A stretch of DNA of 64,000 nt from [Ruminococcus] lactaris ATCC 29176 (GCF_025152405.1 NZ_CP102292.1:2542001-2606000), one strand, 5' to 3'; shown: positions 43,096-51,583, numbered from the stretch's first letter. Numbers and translations are program-made. The notes: generated by a model from the letters alone, not told the origin.

Positions 43096-43904
43096 TATTT
43101 CAGAGATGCCGCACTATCATCTGTTGCAGATGAGGGTACGGCATTTTCTTTTATACCCGCATTTTTTCCTGCCTCTGTGCGAACCGGTGTATAAACTGCA
43201 TTGATCTCCAGCGTATCCTCCGTATGTGCCATCCACAAGGTGTAATCTCTGATACTCTTTTTTGTATACTGTTCCTGAACACAATACAGTTCCATCGTCT
43301 CAAAATCTATCAGTACCAGGTCGACAGGCTCCGGTTCTTTTCCCTCCTCACATTTTACCTCCATCGCTTCAGACAGCTTTTCCAGACAGGACTGACACAA
43401 AATCTGCGATGCCTTTTCCATGGAAAGTACTCTGTCCTCTCCATAATCTACTACGATTTCCGAAATACCCCGGAGACTTTCTGAACTACGCTCCAGAACT
43501 CTTCCATTTTTCCCAACCGTTGTCCTTGTCGTATTCTTTCCTTCTGTATCTTCCGGCATATTTCCTTTCTCATTTCCACTTTTGATCTTCAGATCCATAA
43601 TGTACCAGTCATTCACACTGATGATACCAATCGCATCTTTTCCGCTGAACATCCCCGTCATACTTTCTTTTCTGCTGCCGCACAAAGCACATTCTTCCTG
43701 ATCTGTCAGCTTTGTCTCAGGCACTTTGGGCTTTTGGAATGACCAGTCTGCTTCTCTCTTTGCAGAAACATCTTCTTTCTCTGATGCATTTGACCAGAAC
43801 TGTATATATGCCCACCACAAAACACATACTATCACTGCGATCCCTCCCAGGATCAGCCATACCGTTCTTTTCTTCATACTACGATCATTCATGGATTTTT
43901 TCAT
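43095..43904 (-). CDS. membrane-anchored protein with two CxxC pairs, unknown
   Basis: 269 residues: basic start, one membrane helix (TVWLILGGIAVIVCVLWWAYI), then an extracellular domain. Two cysteine pairs, CALCGSRK (about 72) and CQSCLEKL (about 170), could bind zinc or form disulfides. The segments AIGIISVNDWYIMDLKI and PVDLVLIDFETMELYCVQEQ suggest a compact alpha/beta domain. The C terminus (AVPSSATDDSAASLK) is low-complexity and its stop overlaps the end of repeat B. No named family recognised. Divergent from the XRE gene at 44042. Confidence 0.65.
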   Translation of the reverse strand: MKKSMNDRSMKKRTVWLILGGIAVIVCVLWWAYIQFWSNASEKEDVSAKREADWSFQKPKVPETKLTDQEECALCGSRKESMTGMFSGKDAIGIISVNDWYIMDLKIKSGNEKGNMPEDTEGKNTTRTTVGKNGRVLERSSESLRGISEIVVDYGEDRVLSMEKASQILCQSCLEKLSEAMEVKCEEGKEPEPVDLVLIDFETMELYCVQEQYTKKSIRDYTLWMAHTEDTLEINAVYTPVRTEAGKNAGIKENAVPSSATDDSAASLK

Positions 43905-44041
43905 TTTTCTTCATTATCTACCTCTCTTTATCCGGGTGCGTTGCACTCCTTATTTGTGGCGGTTTCGTTCATGGTCAGTGTGTGGAACTATCCTTATTTA
44001 TGAATTATCATAAAAGATATATCAGGAGGAGGAGCAAAAGA

Positions 44042-44377
44042 ATGGACTTACTTAATAGTAAAAGCATAGGAAGAACACTGAAAGAGCGTAGACTCCAACT
44101 GGGTTATACTCAGGAACTCGCCGCCGAGAAATCAGGAATCTCTTACTCCTACTATACCAAAATTGAACGAGGAGAACAACTTCCTTCTATAGAAATTTGT
44201 GTTCAGCTTGCACAGACCTTTCATCTCTCGCTGGATTACTGGCTGCTTGGTACATCTTCTGATGCGGAAATATCCTCTGAATTGATCGATCTTGCTTATT
44301 CTCTCAGGGAGATTGACCTGAATTCTTTAAGAAAAGTAGAGAAGCTTCTGCAAAAAGCAGAATTGCTTACAAAATAA
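44042..44377 (+). CDS. XRE-family transcriptional regulator
   Basis: 111 residues from the ATG at 44042, behind a strong AGGAGGAGG; an open frame upstream to 43712 is without homology-like composition and is not used. N-terminal helix-turn-helix: SIGRTLKERRLQLGYTQELA, AEKSGISYSYYTKIERGEQL. The C-terminal helix ELIDLAYSLREIDLNSLRKV with a leucine pattern suggests dimerisation. Divergent from the anchored protein; target unknown. Confidence 0.88.
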   Translation: MDLLNSKSIGRTLKERRLQLGYTQELAAEKSGISYSYYTKIERGEQLPSIEICVQLAQTFHLSLDYWLLGTSSDAEISSELIDLAYSLREIDLNSLRKVEKLLQKAELLTK

Positions 44378-44398
44378 TTTTTCTTTGCATTATTTTAT

Positions 44399-44592
44399 GA
44401 TGCCAGGGTCAAAAGGTCTAAGCCCACATGAGCTTGCTCATAGGTAGGTGAAAGACCTTAGGACCCGCCCCGATATGAGCATAAAAGTGGGATGATAATC
44501 CCACGATATGCGAATATTGGGTAGGATTGTAGGAGTGCGTAGCACGGAGCAATCCGTAGGCATCAAAGTCGGGGGCTTTTGACCCCGACATC
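44399..44592 (+). repeat. structured dispersed element, copy C (full, 194 bp)
   Basis: Same 194-bp length as copy A, about 88 percent identical by eye. Hairpin GTGGGAT-gata-ATCCCAC is fully paired here. Inner stem GTGC / GCAC. No target duplication is visible at its ends (ATTTTAT left, ATAAGAT right). It follows the XRE gene and precedes a cut-off dehydrogenase gene. Confidence 0.85.
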
Positions 44593-44603
44593 ATAAGATA
44601 TAG

Positions 44604-44637
44604 AAAAAGACGTTCCGGTGACAGAGTCACCAAAACG
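44604..44637 (-). terminator. terminator joined to a truncated gene
   Basis: Minus strand CGTT-tt-GGTGAC-tct-GTCACC-gg-AACG followed by TCTTTTTC. It overlaps the last codons of the dehydrogenase fragment. Confidence 0.75.
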
Positions 44638-44806
44638 CCTTTTCAAGGGGCTGTTCATAATTCCAGTGCTTCATATCTGCTCCACAGATTGCAGCCGCTT
44701 TGATCTCAAGGATGATATCCTCCGGTCCGCATGTTGGATACGGTACTTCTACCAATTTGTAGCTTCCAAATTCTTTACCAAATCTTGCGATTGCCTTCAT
44801 TTTCAT
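44627..44806 (-). pseudogene. N-terminal fragment of a zinc-dependent alcohol dehydrogenase
   Basis: 59 codons: MKMKAIARFGKEFGSYKLVE, VPYPTCGPEDIILEIKAAAI, CGADMKHWNYEQ, the start of the MDR/threonine-dehydrogenase-type family with the first catalytic zinc Cys. The gene then reads into a terminator hairpin and stops. Start behind GAGGAG. The remaining about 280 residues are missing, so it is inactive. Confidence 0.8.
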
Positions 44807-44970
44807 AGTTCATTTCTCCTCGTCTGAATTTTGTTCTTAATGTTACATTTACTTTTTTCTTTTTCGGCCGAAATCATTTGTTTTTTCTATGGTTGTATTT
44901 TACCGCTTTTCTTTGTTTCAAAGAAAATAAGGGTATGGATTCTGGTTTTCAAATCCCAAATCCATACCCT

Positions 44971-45009
44971 AAAAAAACTGCCGGAATATTTCTCAGAATA
45001 TCCCGACAG
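44971..45009 (-). terminator. terminator of the AAA-ATPase-like gene
   Basis: Minus strand CTGTCGGGATATT / AATATTCCGGCAG with a short loop, followed by seven T. A second inverted repeat GGGTATGGATT / AATCCATACCC lies at about 44931-44968, just beyond it. Confidence 0.85.
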
Positions 45010-45022
45010 TCTTCTGTCATTC

Positions 45023-46600
45023 TCATTTGTCTTTCTTTAATTCCTCTATCACACATTCATGGGCTTTGGTTCTGATATTATAATTAATCCCGACCAAAAG
45101 TATATTTCCCTGATATTCTTTTAAACTCTCAAAATATTCTTTCTGCCGGATCTGCTCAATCGCTCCCCTGGCACTTTTATCCCACTTTAGTTCTACAATC
45201 AACGCTGGTTTTTCCTGAAATTTCTTTCTTGGTACAAATACAAGATCAGCAAATCCTTTTCCGCCTGCCAGTTCCCGGTGTACGGTATAAAAATTTCTTG
45301 CTGCATATAATGCCAGTGAAATTGTATAACTTAATGCATTTTCGTCATTGTATTGTATATGTGCTGTTTCAAAATGTGCCTGCCTGATTCCCTCTGCTAC
45401 CTGCAAAGGTCGTTTCTGCCAGATTGCATTTAATGTATCTGCAGAATTTTTCAACGCAGTCGACACTTCTCCCCATTCTGATACAGCTACACTGCTCACA
45501 TATTCTCCCCGTATTTCGTTATTAGGGATTCTTACGGTCTTATTTTCATAATCATATGCCAGGTACCCAAGGTGGATCAGCAGGGTCAGCACATCATCTT
45601 CCGTCCTGAATGTAGCCATATCATTGATAAAACTACCAGTATTTACAGGAACTGATTCTCCTGCCATCATGCTCAGTACATCTTCCCGCAATCCATCAAA
45701 ATTCATATCAATATAAATCTTCAACGCTTCAAACGTCTCCGTCTGATTCCAGTAATTTCCGATTTTACCAAATCTCATACAACTGACAACCGATCTTGGA
45801 CTGTAAACAGCCGGAACTTTATCAAAAGAATACCCGTCATACCAGCATTTTACTTCTTCTCCGTCCATCTTATATTCTTCGCACAATGAAGCAACTTCTT
45901 CTTCCGTAAATCCAACATACTCTGCCATCGGTCCGGGATCAATCATTGAAAATTCATCAAACATATTCAAAGCTGAATGAGTCCCATATTTTTTTATAGG
46001 AAGAATCCCCGTCATATATGCAAGATGGATACACGGCTTATCTTTCAACATATCTCTCAGAAAATCAAGATAAATCGCCTGTGCTTCTTTGTCTTCTTTA
46101 TACTCCCGAAAAATGCAGTCCCATTCATCAATAATGACAACAAACGGTCGTCTTGTCTCTTCATATACATCCTGCATTGCCTCGATCAGATCATTTTCAT
46201 CAAAATAATCCACATCCGGGTACTCTCTTTTCATATCGCGAAACACCAGTTTTTTCATCCGCTCCAGCAAATCGTATACATCCCTGCTTCTGCTCAGAAA
46301 TTCCTGCATATTAAGAGAAATCGTATTATAATGATTCAAATATTTTTCAAAATCTTTGTCTTTTGCAATTTTGAATCCCGAAAAAAGTGCTTTGGAATCA
46401 CACCCACAGCTATAATATGCTGTAAGCATATTTGCCGCTGTCGATTTTCCAAATCTTCTCGGACGGCTAACGCAAAGATATCCCTGCATTGTATTCAGTA
46501 CCTGATTCGTATAGCTCAGCATACTCGTTTTGTCCACATAAATTTCAGAATTAACAATCTTACCAAATCCATCTGCATTGGAATTTAAATATCTGCCCAC
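45023..46600 (-). CDS. AAA-ATPase-like / PD-(D/E)XK nuclease family protein
   Basis: 525 residues. N-terminal PF09820-type ATPase-like region: RYLNSNADGFGKIVNSEIYV, DKTSML, then PRRFGKSTAANMLTAYY (Walker A-like RRFGKST) and VVIIDEWDCIF (Walker B). C-terminal PF08011-type nuclease-like domain: KGFADLVFVPRKK, PALIVELKWDKSARGAIEQI with the D-x(n)-E-x-K pattern. Start is GTG, 8 nt behind AGGAGG. These proteins are very common in gut Firmicutes and Bacteroidetes; role unknown, possibly mobile or defence-linked. Confidence 0.88.
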   Translation of the reverse strand: MGRYLNSNADGFGKIVNSEIYVDKTSMLSYTNQVLNTMQGYLCVSRPRRFGKSTAANMLTAYYSCGCDSKALFSGFKIAKDKDFEKYLNHYNTISLNMQEFLSRSRDVYDLLERMKKLVFRDMKREYPDVDYFDENDLIEAMQDVYEETRRPFVVIIDEWDCIFREYKEDKEAQAIYLDFLRDMLKDKPCIHLAYMTGILPIKKYGTHSALNMFDEFSMIDPGPMAEYVGFTEEEVASLCEEYKMDGEEVKCWYDGYSFDKVPAVYSPRSVVSCMRFGKIGNYWNQTETFEALKIYIDMNFDGLREDVLSMMAGESVPVNTGSFINDMATFRTEDDVLTLLIHLGYLAYDYENKTVRIPNNEIRGEYVSSVAVSEWGEVSTALKNSADTLNAIWQKRPLQVAEGIRQAHFETAHIQYNDENALSYTISLALYAARNFYTVHRELAGGKGFADLVFVPRKKFQEKPALIVELKWDKSARGAIEQIRQKEYFESLKEYQGNILLVGINYNIRTKAHECVIEELKKDK

Positions 46601-46643
46601 GCATCTTCCTCCTGATTTTCTTTTTGCATACTATTTTTATTAT

Positions 46644-46659
46644 ACACCATATTCGGTGT
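46644..46659. promoter_or_regulatory. inverted repeat in the promoter of the ATPase/nuclease gene
   Basis: ACACC-ATATTC-GGTGT overlaps a minus-strand TATAAT (46639-46644), 40 nt before the start codon. Candidate operator. Confidence 0.45.
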
Positions 46660-46660
46660 T

Positions 46661-47035
46661 ATTTTCTATTTTTTCAGCAAATCCTGTTCGTTTTCATAAT
46701 ATCCTGCTTTCTTTCATGATACACCGCTTTCTTTATACAACGTGCTGTATTTTCAGCGATTTTTTCCTATTTCCATGAGAATTTGCACTCTTTTTGATCA
46801 TTTTCACAAGAATTTTTTCAATTCTTTTGTTGAAAATCTTAATTTTTTTATTTTTCAAGGTATTTTTCAGAGAAAAATTCTTAATTTTTCAACCTGTCTG
46901 ATTCTTCTGTTTTTTCCTTCCCTTGACATCCGGTGCTATAGTGTAACTGTAGCAAAGAAAAAGCACTTAACAATACCTACTTGTACAGAAAGTTGAAGGC
47001 TGCTAAGCGGATTCAGAATTTGGAGGAAAAGATAA
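46661..47035 (+). other. AT-rich intergenic spacer with rplY leader
   Basis: No gene. Mostly T-rich sequence with short repeats (CTTAATTTTT twice, TTTTTCA several times). A TTGACA at 46923-46928 with TATAGT eight bases later and GTAACT further on marks the likely rplY promoter region; GGAGG precedes the rplY ATG. Confidence 0.5.
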
Positions 47036-47635
47036 ATGAATACTTTAAAAGCTGAAAAAAGAGACATGTCAATCAAAGCCAAAAAACTTAGACGCGAAGG
47101 ATTTGTTACCGGTTGTATTTTCGGCCGTGAAATGAAAGAGAGCATTCCACTTAAAATGGAAAAAGCAGATGTTGAAAAACTTCTGAAAGTTGAGAACAAA
47201 GGTGGACAGGTAATGCTCGAAGTTGATGGTCAGACTTATGATGCACTGATTAAAGAAGTTGACTACAATCCATTAAAGGGTTATGTTGATGAGATTGATT
47301 TTCAGGCACTTGTAAGCAATGAGAAAGTTCATTCTGTTGCTGAGATTCATCTTGTCAACCTTGATAAACTTGCCGCTGGTGTACCACAGCAGATGTTACA
47401 GGAGATTTCTTTCAAGGCTCTTCCTGCTGCACTGGTAGAAAAAGTTGAAGTAGATGTCGGAGATCTCAAGGTTGGTGATACCATCCGTGTGGCTGATCTT
47501 CCGATCGCCAAAGACAAAGACGTTGATCTTATGACCGATGTTGATGCTACGGTTGTAACGATCACGGAAGTTCATGTAAAAGCTTCTGACCTTGAAGCTG
47601 AAGATACCAACGCAGACGAAGCAGCTGAAGCATAA
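47036..47635 (+). CDS. rplY: 50S ribosomal protein L25/Ctc
   Basis: 199 residues, the long CTC-type L25. The N-terminal L25 domain binds 5S rRNA (LKAEKRDMSIKAKKLRREGF, VTGCIFGREM); the C-terminal TL5 domain is beta-rich (LVNLDKLAAGVPQQMLQEIS, VDVGDLKVGDTIRVADLPIA). The end is acidic and low-complexity (EAEDTNADEAAEA). Known role: 5S rRNA binding and general stress. Single gene with its own terminator. Confidence 0.95.
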   Translation: MNTLKAEKRDMSIKAKKLRREGFVTGCIFGREMKESIPLKMEKADVEKLLKVENKGGQVMLEVDGQTYDALIKEVDYNPLKGYVDEIDFQALVSNEKVHSVAEIHLVNLDKLAAGVPQQMLQEISFKALPAALVEKVEVDVGDLKVGDTIRVADLPIAKDKDVDLMTDVDATVVTITEVHVKASDLEAEDTNADEAAEA

Positions 47636-47703
47636 AGTTATTGTTGCAGTCGCCAGAGTCTTGTACAGACGCCTCTTTTGGTTCGCTGCTTACATGGATT
47701 TTT

Positions 47704-47750
47704 AAAATACGGGTGATGGAACAGAAATTCCACCGCCTGTATTTTTTTCT
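47704..47750 (+). terminator. terminator of rplY
   Basis: AATACGGG-tg-ATGGAA stem with TTCCA-cc-GCCTGTATT, followed by seven T. Confidence 0.85.
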
Positions 47751-47778
47751 GTAGTATGCAGGGAAAACCACTATATAT

Positions 47779-47809
47779 AAAAGAGAACCCGCCGCCTGCA
47801 GATTCTCTT
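47779..47809 (-). terminator. terminator of the large exported protein gene
   Basis: Minus strand AAGAGAATCTGC / GCGGGTTCTCTT (12 pairs, two wobbles) with loop AGGCG, followed by TTTTATAT. Confidence 0.75.
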
Positions 47810-47831
47810 CTCTTTCATCACTTCTCTTCTA

Positions 47832-50279
47832 TTACTTAATATACCCGATAAAGGTATTTCCACTTCCCGCCACCATAGCATTCATCTCATCCATAGTCAC
47901 AGTCTGCGATGCCCCTGTATCCGGGTCAGAATACGTGATATCCGTCTTAGAATATCCGGTCATCAGGATCGCATGATCTGCACTTGTCAGAGCGATCACT
48001 GGGCAGCCTTTATTGATCACATACAATACCTGATCCAGCGTACAGCCCGTAAGATCTGTCTTCTCCGCCTCATACGATTTCATATACCGTTCACATGCTT
48101 CCAGTGAACTTTCTCCGCTCTCCTTTGTCACTACAACATTTTCAATAGAATACACCAGATCCCGGTTTCCTTTTTCCCATACATAAGCCTGTTCCGACGA
48201 GATCACAACACCGGAAATCTTCTCCGCCTTCTGGATCGCATAGCCGGCTTTATCGTAGATTCCGACCAGTTCACCCATACCATACACATAATATTTTACA
48301 CGATCATCTTTTCCTTTCAGAACAATCGTCAGTGCATTTTCAGCTACCTGCTGATCCGGCTGGAGCAGCTTCACCTCCGTCTTTTCGATTCCCTCTGCAA
48401 AAGTAAACCGGTACTGCTTTCCCAGCTTCTCCGAACTGTAGGAGGTAAGAGAAATCTTCGTATTTTTCTTTTCTACATTATTTGTAATATATTCCTGTGA
48501 AGTAACATTATAGATCTCTCCCGCTTTCGCAAGACGGTTCAGTGTCACCATATTTCCCTCGATCAAAATATCAGAAATATAGATCCCCTGATCTTCAAAG
48601 GAATACTCTGCTATTTTTTTATTTTTCGAATCATGGATCTCAAGCTGATACATCGGAGTTGTCTTCTCACCGGATGCCGTCTTTCCGGCATCGGAAGTCC
48701 GCAAAATTCCATAAATAAAATCTCCATTCAGGAATCCCAGCGGGCGAACGGCTTCATTCTTTGCCGCTTTCACACTATATTCATCCCCGCTGGAAAGATC
48801 CATCACCCGGATCTCCTTTGCCGCATCTTTCTCTCCGTCTGTCTGATAAGCAAGCTGATGTCCGTCATCAGAAACTGCATACTTTCCGGCTTCCAGACCT
48901 TTTGCAAGCACTTCCTGCTGGTTCTTATCAAGATCGATCCTGTAGAGGACCTGATCTGCAAGCACATACAGCAGCTCCTGTGCATGATTATAATAAACCA
49001 TCTTTCCCAGTTCATCTTCTGCAATGGCAAAAGATTTTGTACTCGGAATAAAGCCTTTCTCCTGAATCAGATTGCTGTCCACATTAAAATAATAAATACC
49101 GACACCAACTTCTCCTTCATGCTCTCCCCGGTTCATATATCCATAAACCGCAAAGGCAATATTCCCATGATCGTCCATACTGATGATCCGTACCGCATGC
49201 TGATCATTCAGGCTCCTCACATCCTGTGTATCTTCCTCCGCAAAGCTGAAAACTTTCGTCAGCTCCTCATTTTTCTTATTATACATCCACAGAGTACGGT
49301 TCTGCACAAAGGCAAGGATCGAATCCTTTTTATTTGTCTCATAAGGCACATCTTCTGGCACGATTCCAAGCAGGATACCCTTTTGATCCATCACACTTCT
49401 ACTGCTGCTGAACACTTCCTGAAGATCCCGGTTATAATCCAGCAGGTAGATCGTATCTCCCACCGACCGGATCCTGAAAAATTCTTTCACATTATACCGT
49501 GCCGTTTCCTCTTTATCATCCTGACAACGCACCTGATATTTTGCAAGAATGGATGTATAAACACTGTTGCTTTCTTTCAGACTCCACTGCACATCGCCCA
49601 CGATCTCCGGGTTCAGGTCTCCCCACTGGATATGAGTAATATCTGAGTGGATATTGACGGTCTGGTAAGTCGTATTATCACTCTCTTCTCCCGGCTCAAG
49701 ATACATACTCAGTGTATCTTCATCACTCTGGTCCAATGCCTTTGCATGAAAATCTTTTGCAAATGTAAGACATTTCCACGCAGTAATCTCATCCGGCTTC
49801 TCGATCCGGGTGAAATAATTCACCTTTTTCTGTGCTTCACCACTTCCCAGTGTCAGAGTCAGCTTCAGCACCGCCTCCTGTGCTGACTGATCCAGGGCAG
49901 TCCCCAGTTCCAGCGTAACTTTCCCATCCTCTTCTTTGACTTTTCCTTCTGCGTAAGTATCTGCTCCATCCAGTGAATAAACTTTATAGCTGATCTTACT
50001 GATCTTATTTCCATTCTCTGCGATCTCAGCCTGAAGCGTTCCATTGCTCTCCAGCGGAGTGATCGTATCACGCATGGCAGTGACATCCATCTGGTCTACA
50101 TACCCGGACAGAAGATTGATCTCCTGACCACTCACGGTAAAAGAAACTACCGGGAGCGTCGGCTCGCCCATTGTCATAATCTTATCGTCCGTCCCACGGT
50201 TCATCACATAATTACTTATCAACAATGCTCCGGCAAAAAATACCGCCAGCACGATTCCCTTTATTATTCTTTTTATCAT
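47832..50279 (-). CDS. large membrane-anchored exported protein with propeller-like and C39-like regions
   Basis: 815 residues. One N-terminal membrane helix (GIVLAVFFAGALLISNYVM) and an outside portion. Residues about 40-260 are beta-rich with repeated SG/NGT turns; about 270-600 has strand-turn units ending in YLLDYNRDL, LWMYNKKNEEL, LYRIDLDKNQQE, IRVMDLSSGDEY, which look like a beta-propeller. The last 100 residues (TLDQVLYVINKGCPVIALTS, ADHAILMTGYSKTDI) resemble a C39-type papain-like fold with the His-x5-GY and Asp elements, but a clear catalytic Cys box is not visible. No named function; likely envelope-associated and conserved in the family. Confidence 0.72.
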   Translation of the reverse strand: MIKRIIKGIVLAVFFAGALLISNYVMNRGTDDKIMTMGEPTLPVVSFTVSGQEINLLSGYVDQMDVTAMRDTITPLESNGTLQAEIAENGNKISKISYKVYSLDGADTYAEGKVKEEDGKVTLELGTALDQSAQEAVLKLTLTLGSGEAQKKVNYFTRIEKPDEITAWKCLTFAKDFHAKALDQSDEDTLSMYLEPGEESDNTTYQTVNIHSDITHIQWGDLNPEIVGDVQWSLKESNSVYTSILAKYQVRCQDDKEETARYNVKEFFRIRSVGDTIYLLDYNRDLQEVFSSSRSVMDQKGILLGIVPEDVPYETNKKDSILAFVQNRTLWMYNKKNEELTKVFSFAEEDTQDVRSLNDQHAVRIISMDDHGNIAFAVYGYMNRGEHEGEVGVGIYYFNVDSNLIQEKGFIPSTKSFAIAEDELGKMVYYNHAQELLYVLADQVLYRIDLDKNQQEVLAKGLEAGKYAVSDDGHQLAYQTDGEKDAAKEIRVMDLSSGDEYSVKAAKNEAVRPLGFLNGDFIYGILRTSDAGKTASGEKTTPMYQLEIHDSKNKKIAEYSFEDQGIYISDILIEGNMVTLNRLAKAGEIYNVTSQEYITNNVEKKNTKISLTSYSSEKLGKQYRFTFAEGIEKTEVKLLQPDQQVAENALTIVLKGKDDRVKYYVYGMGELVGIYDKAGYAIQKAEKISGVVISSEQAYVWEKGNRDLVYSIENVVVTKESGESSLEACERYMKSYEAEKTDLTGCTLDQVLYVINKGCPVIALTSADHAILMTGYSKTDITYSDPDTGASQTVTMDEMNAMVAGSGNTFIGYIK

Positions 50280-50359
50280 TATTTATTCTCCCTGAAATCC
50301 CGTCGCCAGTGCTTATCCTTTTCTATGATCCTTTTCTATGATCCCTTTCTAAAATCCCG

Positions 50360-51583
50360 TCACCGATGCCTGCTCTTTTCTGAAAGAAGCCTGCCCAGTG
50401 TCGGCTGGATATTCAGAAATGCTTCACACTCTTCCAGCTTCTTTCTGCTCTCCGCTTCTATTGCCCCATCAGTCTTCCCCCTCCTGACTGCACGCAGCAG
50501 AATATTCTTCGGTGTATGTTCCATATCAATAAATTCCAGTACCTGGGTTTCATATCCCTCGCTTTCCAGATACTTTGCCCTCAGTCCATCTGTCACCAGT
50601 GCTGCGAACCGCTCTCTTAACAGACCATACTCCATCACCGTAGCAAGTACCTCCGGGGTCTCCCCCGCTTCAAACTGCTCATTGATCTCATGCTGGCAGC
50701 ATGGAACGGAAAGGATCACTTTTGCATTCCAGCCAACTGCCTTCGCCAGTGCATAGTCCGTTGCCGTATTGCAGGCATGCAACGTCACCACCATGTCCAC
50801 ACGGTTTACTCCTTCATAATCTGCAATATCTCCCTCTAAAAACTGAAGCTTTTCATATCCGTACTTCTCTGCCAGCTCATTGCAGTGCCGGATCACCTCA
50901 CTCTTCAGATCCAGTCCTATAATGCGTATGTCATATTTTTTCAATTCATGCAGATAATAATACATCGCAAAAGTAAGATACGACTTCCCACAGCCAAAAT
51001 CCAGGATCGTCAGCTCTCTTCCCCTGTCAAGCTGCGGCAGGATATCTTCGATAAATTCCAGGAATCGGTTGATCTGCCGGAACTTATCAAATCTTGTATG
51101 CACGATTTTCCCGTCCTGCGTCATAACTCCAAGATCCTGCAGAAACGGAACTTTCACTCCTTCTTCCAGAATATACCGCTTTTTGCGGTTATGGAACAGG
51201 TCTGCCGCCTTTGCTCTGATCTTTTTCTGCTTTCTGCGGATCGTCACCTTTCCCTTTTTACTGATCAGCACTGTACAGTCCTGACTCACCGTTTCCAGTT
51301 GCATCTGTCCAAAACGCTCCATCACTACAGCCAGGATCTCACCCGCCGCTTCGGGATTTAAATTTCGATGAAATGCCTGCGTCTTCGTAAACGCTTCTAA
51401 TTGGAACATCAATTCCCCTCTTTTTTCCAGCGGACGTACTTTTATCTTCAAAATCCCCTGAACCGGTTCTGTTCCACACTCCAGCAGCACCGCAGTTCCT
51501 TCTTTTTCCTTTGGACTGCTGATAACTGCACGTATAAATTCTCTATTTAAAACTTCCTTCAGAAGCTTTTTTATTTCTTCCAT
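50360..51583 (-). CDS. class I SAM-dependent methyltransferase (Methyltransf_32 type)
   Basis: 407 residues. The N-terminal 150 residues are a separate alpha/beta domain; SAM motif I is LTILDFGCGKSYLTFAMYYY, motif II IIGLDLKS, motif III QFLEGDIADYEG, and the region MVVTLHACNTATDYALAKAV then ILSVPCCQHEINEQ is the GSTCD/Methyltransf_32 signature (LHAC, PCCQ). Relatives methylate RNA or protein in eukaryotes; the bacterial role is not settled. It lies between the niaR terminator and the exported protein gene and appears to be transcribed with the latter (80 nt apart). Confidence 0.85.
   Translation of the reverse strand: MEEIKKLLKEVLNREFIRAVISSPKEKEGTAVLLECGTEPVQGILKIKVRPLEKRGELMFQLEAFTKTQAFHRNLNPEAAGEILAVVMERFGQMQLETVSQDCTVLISKKGKVTIRRKQKKIRAKAADLFHNRKKRYILEEGVKVPFLQDLGVMTQDGKIVHTRFDKFRQINRFLEFIEDILPQLDRGRELTILDFGCGKSYLTFAMYYYLHELKKYDIRIIGLDLKSEVIRHCNELAEKYGYEKLQFLEGDIADYEGVNRVDMVVTLHACNTATDYALAKAVGWNAKVILSVPCCQHEINEQFEAGETPEVLATVMEYGLLRERFAALVTDGLRAKYLESEGYETQVLEFIDMEHTPKNILLRAVRRGKTDGAIEAESRKKLEECEAFLNIQPTLGRLLSEKSRHR

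Noticed and set aside
43712-44041. Longer N terminus (110 residues) for the XRE gene at 44042
   Set aside because: It overlaps the divergent gene's start and promoter region; the ATG at 44042 has a perfect AGGAGGAGG.
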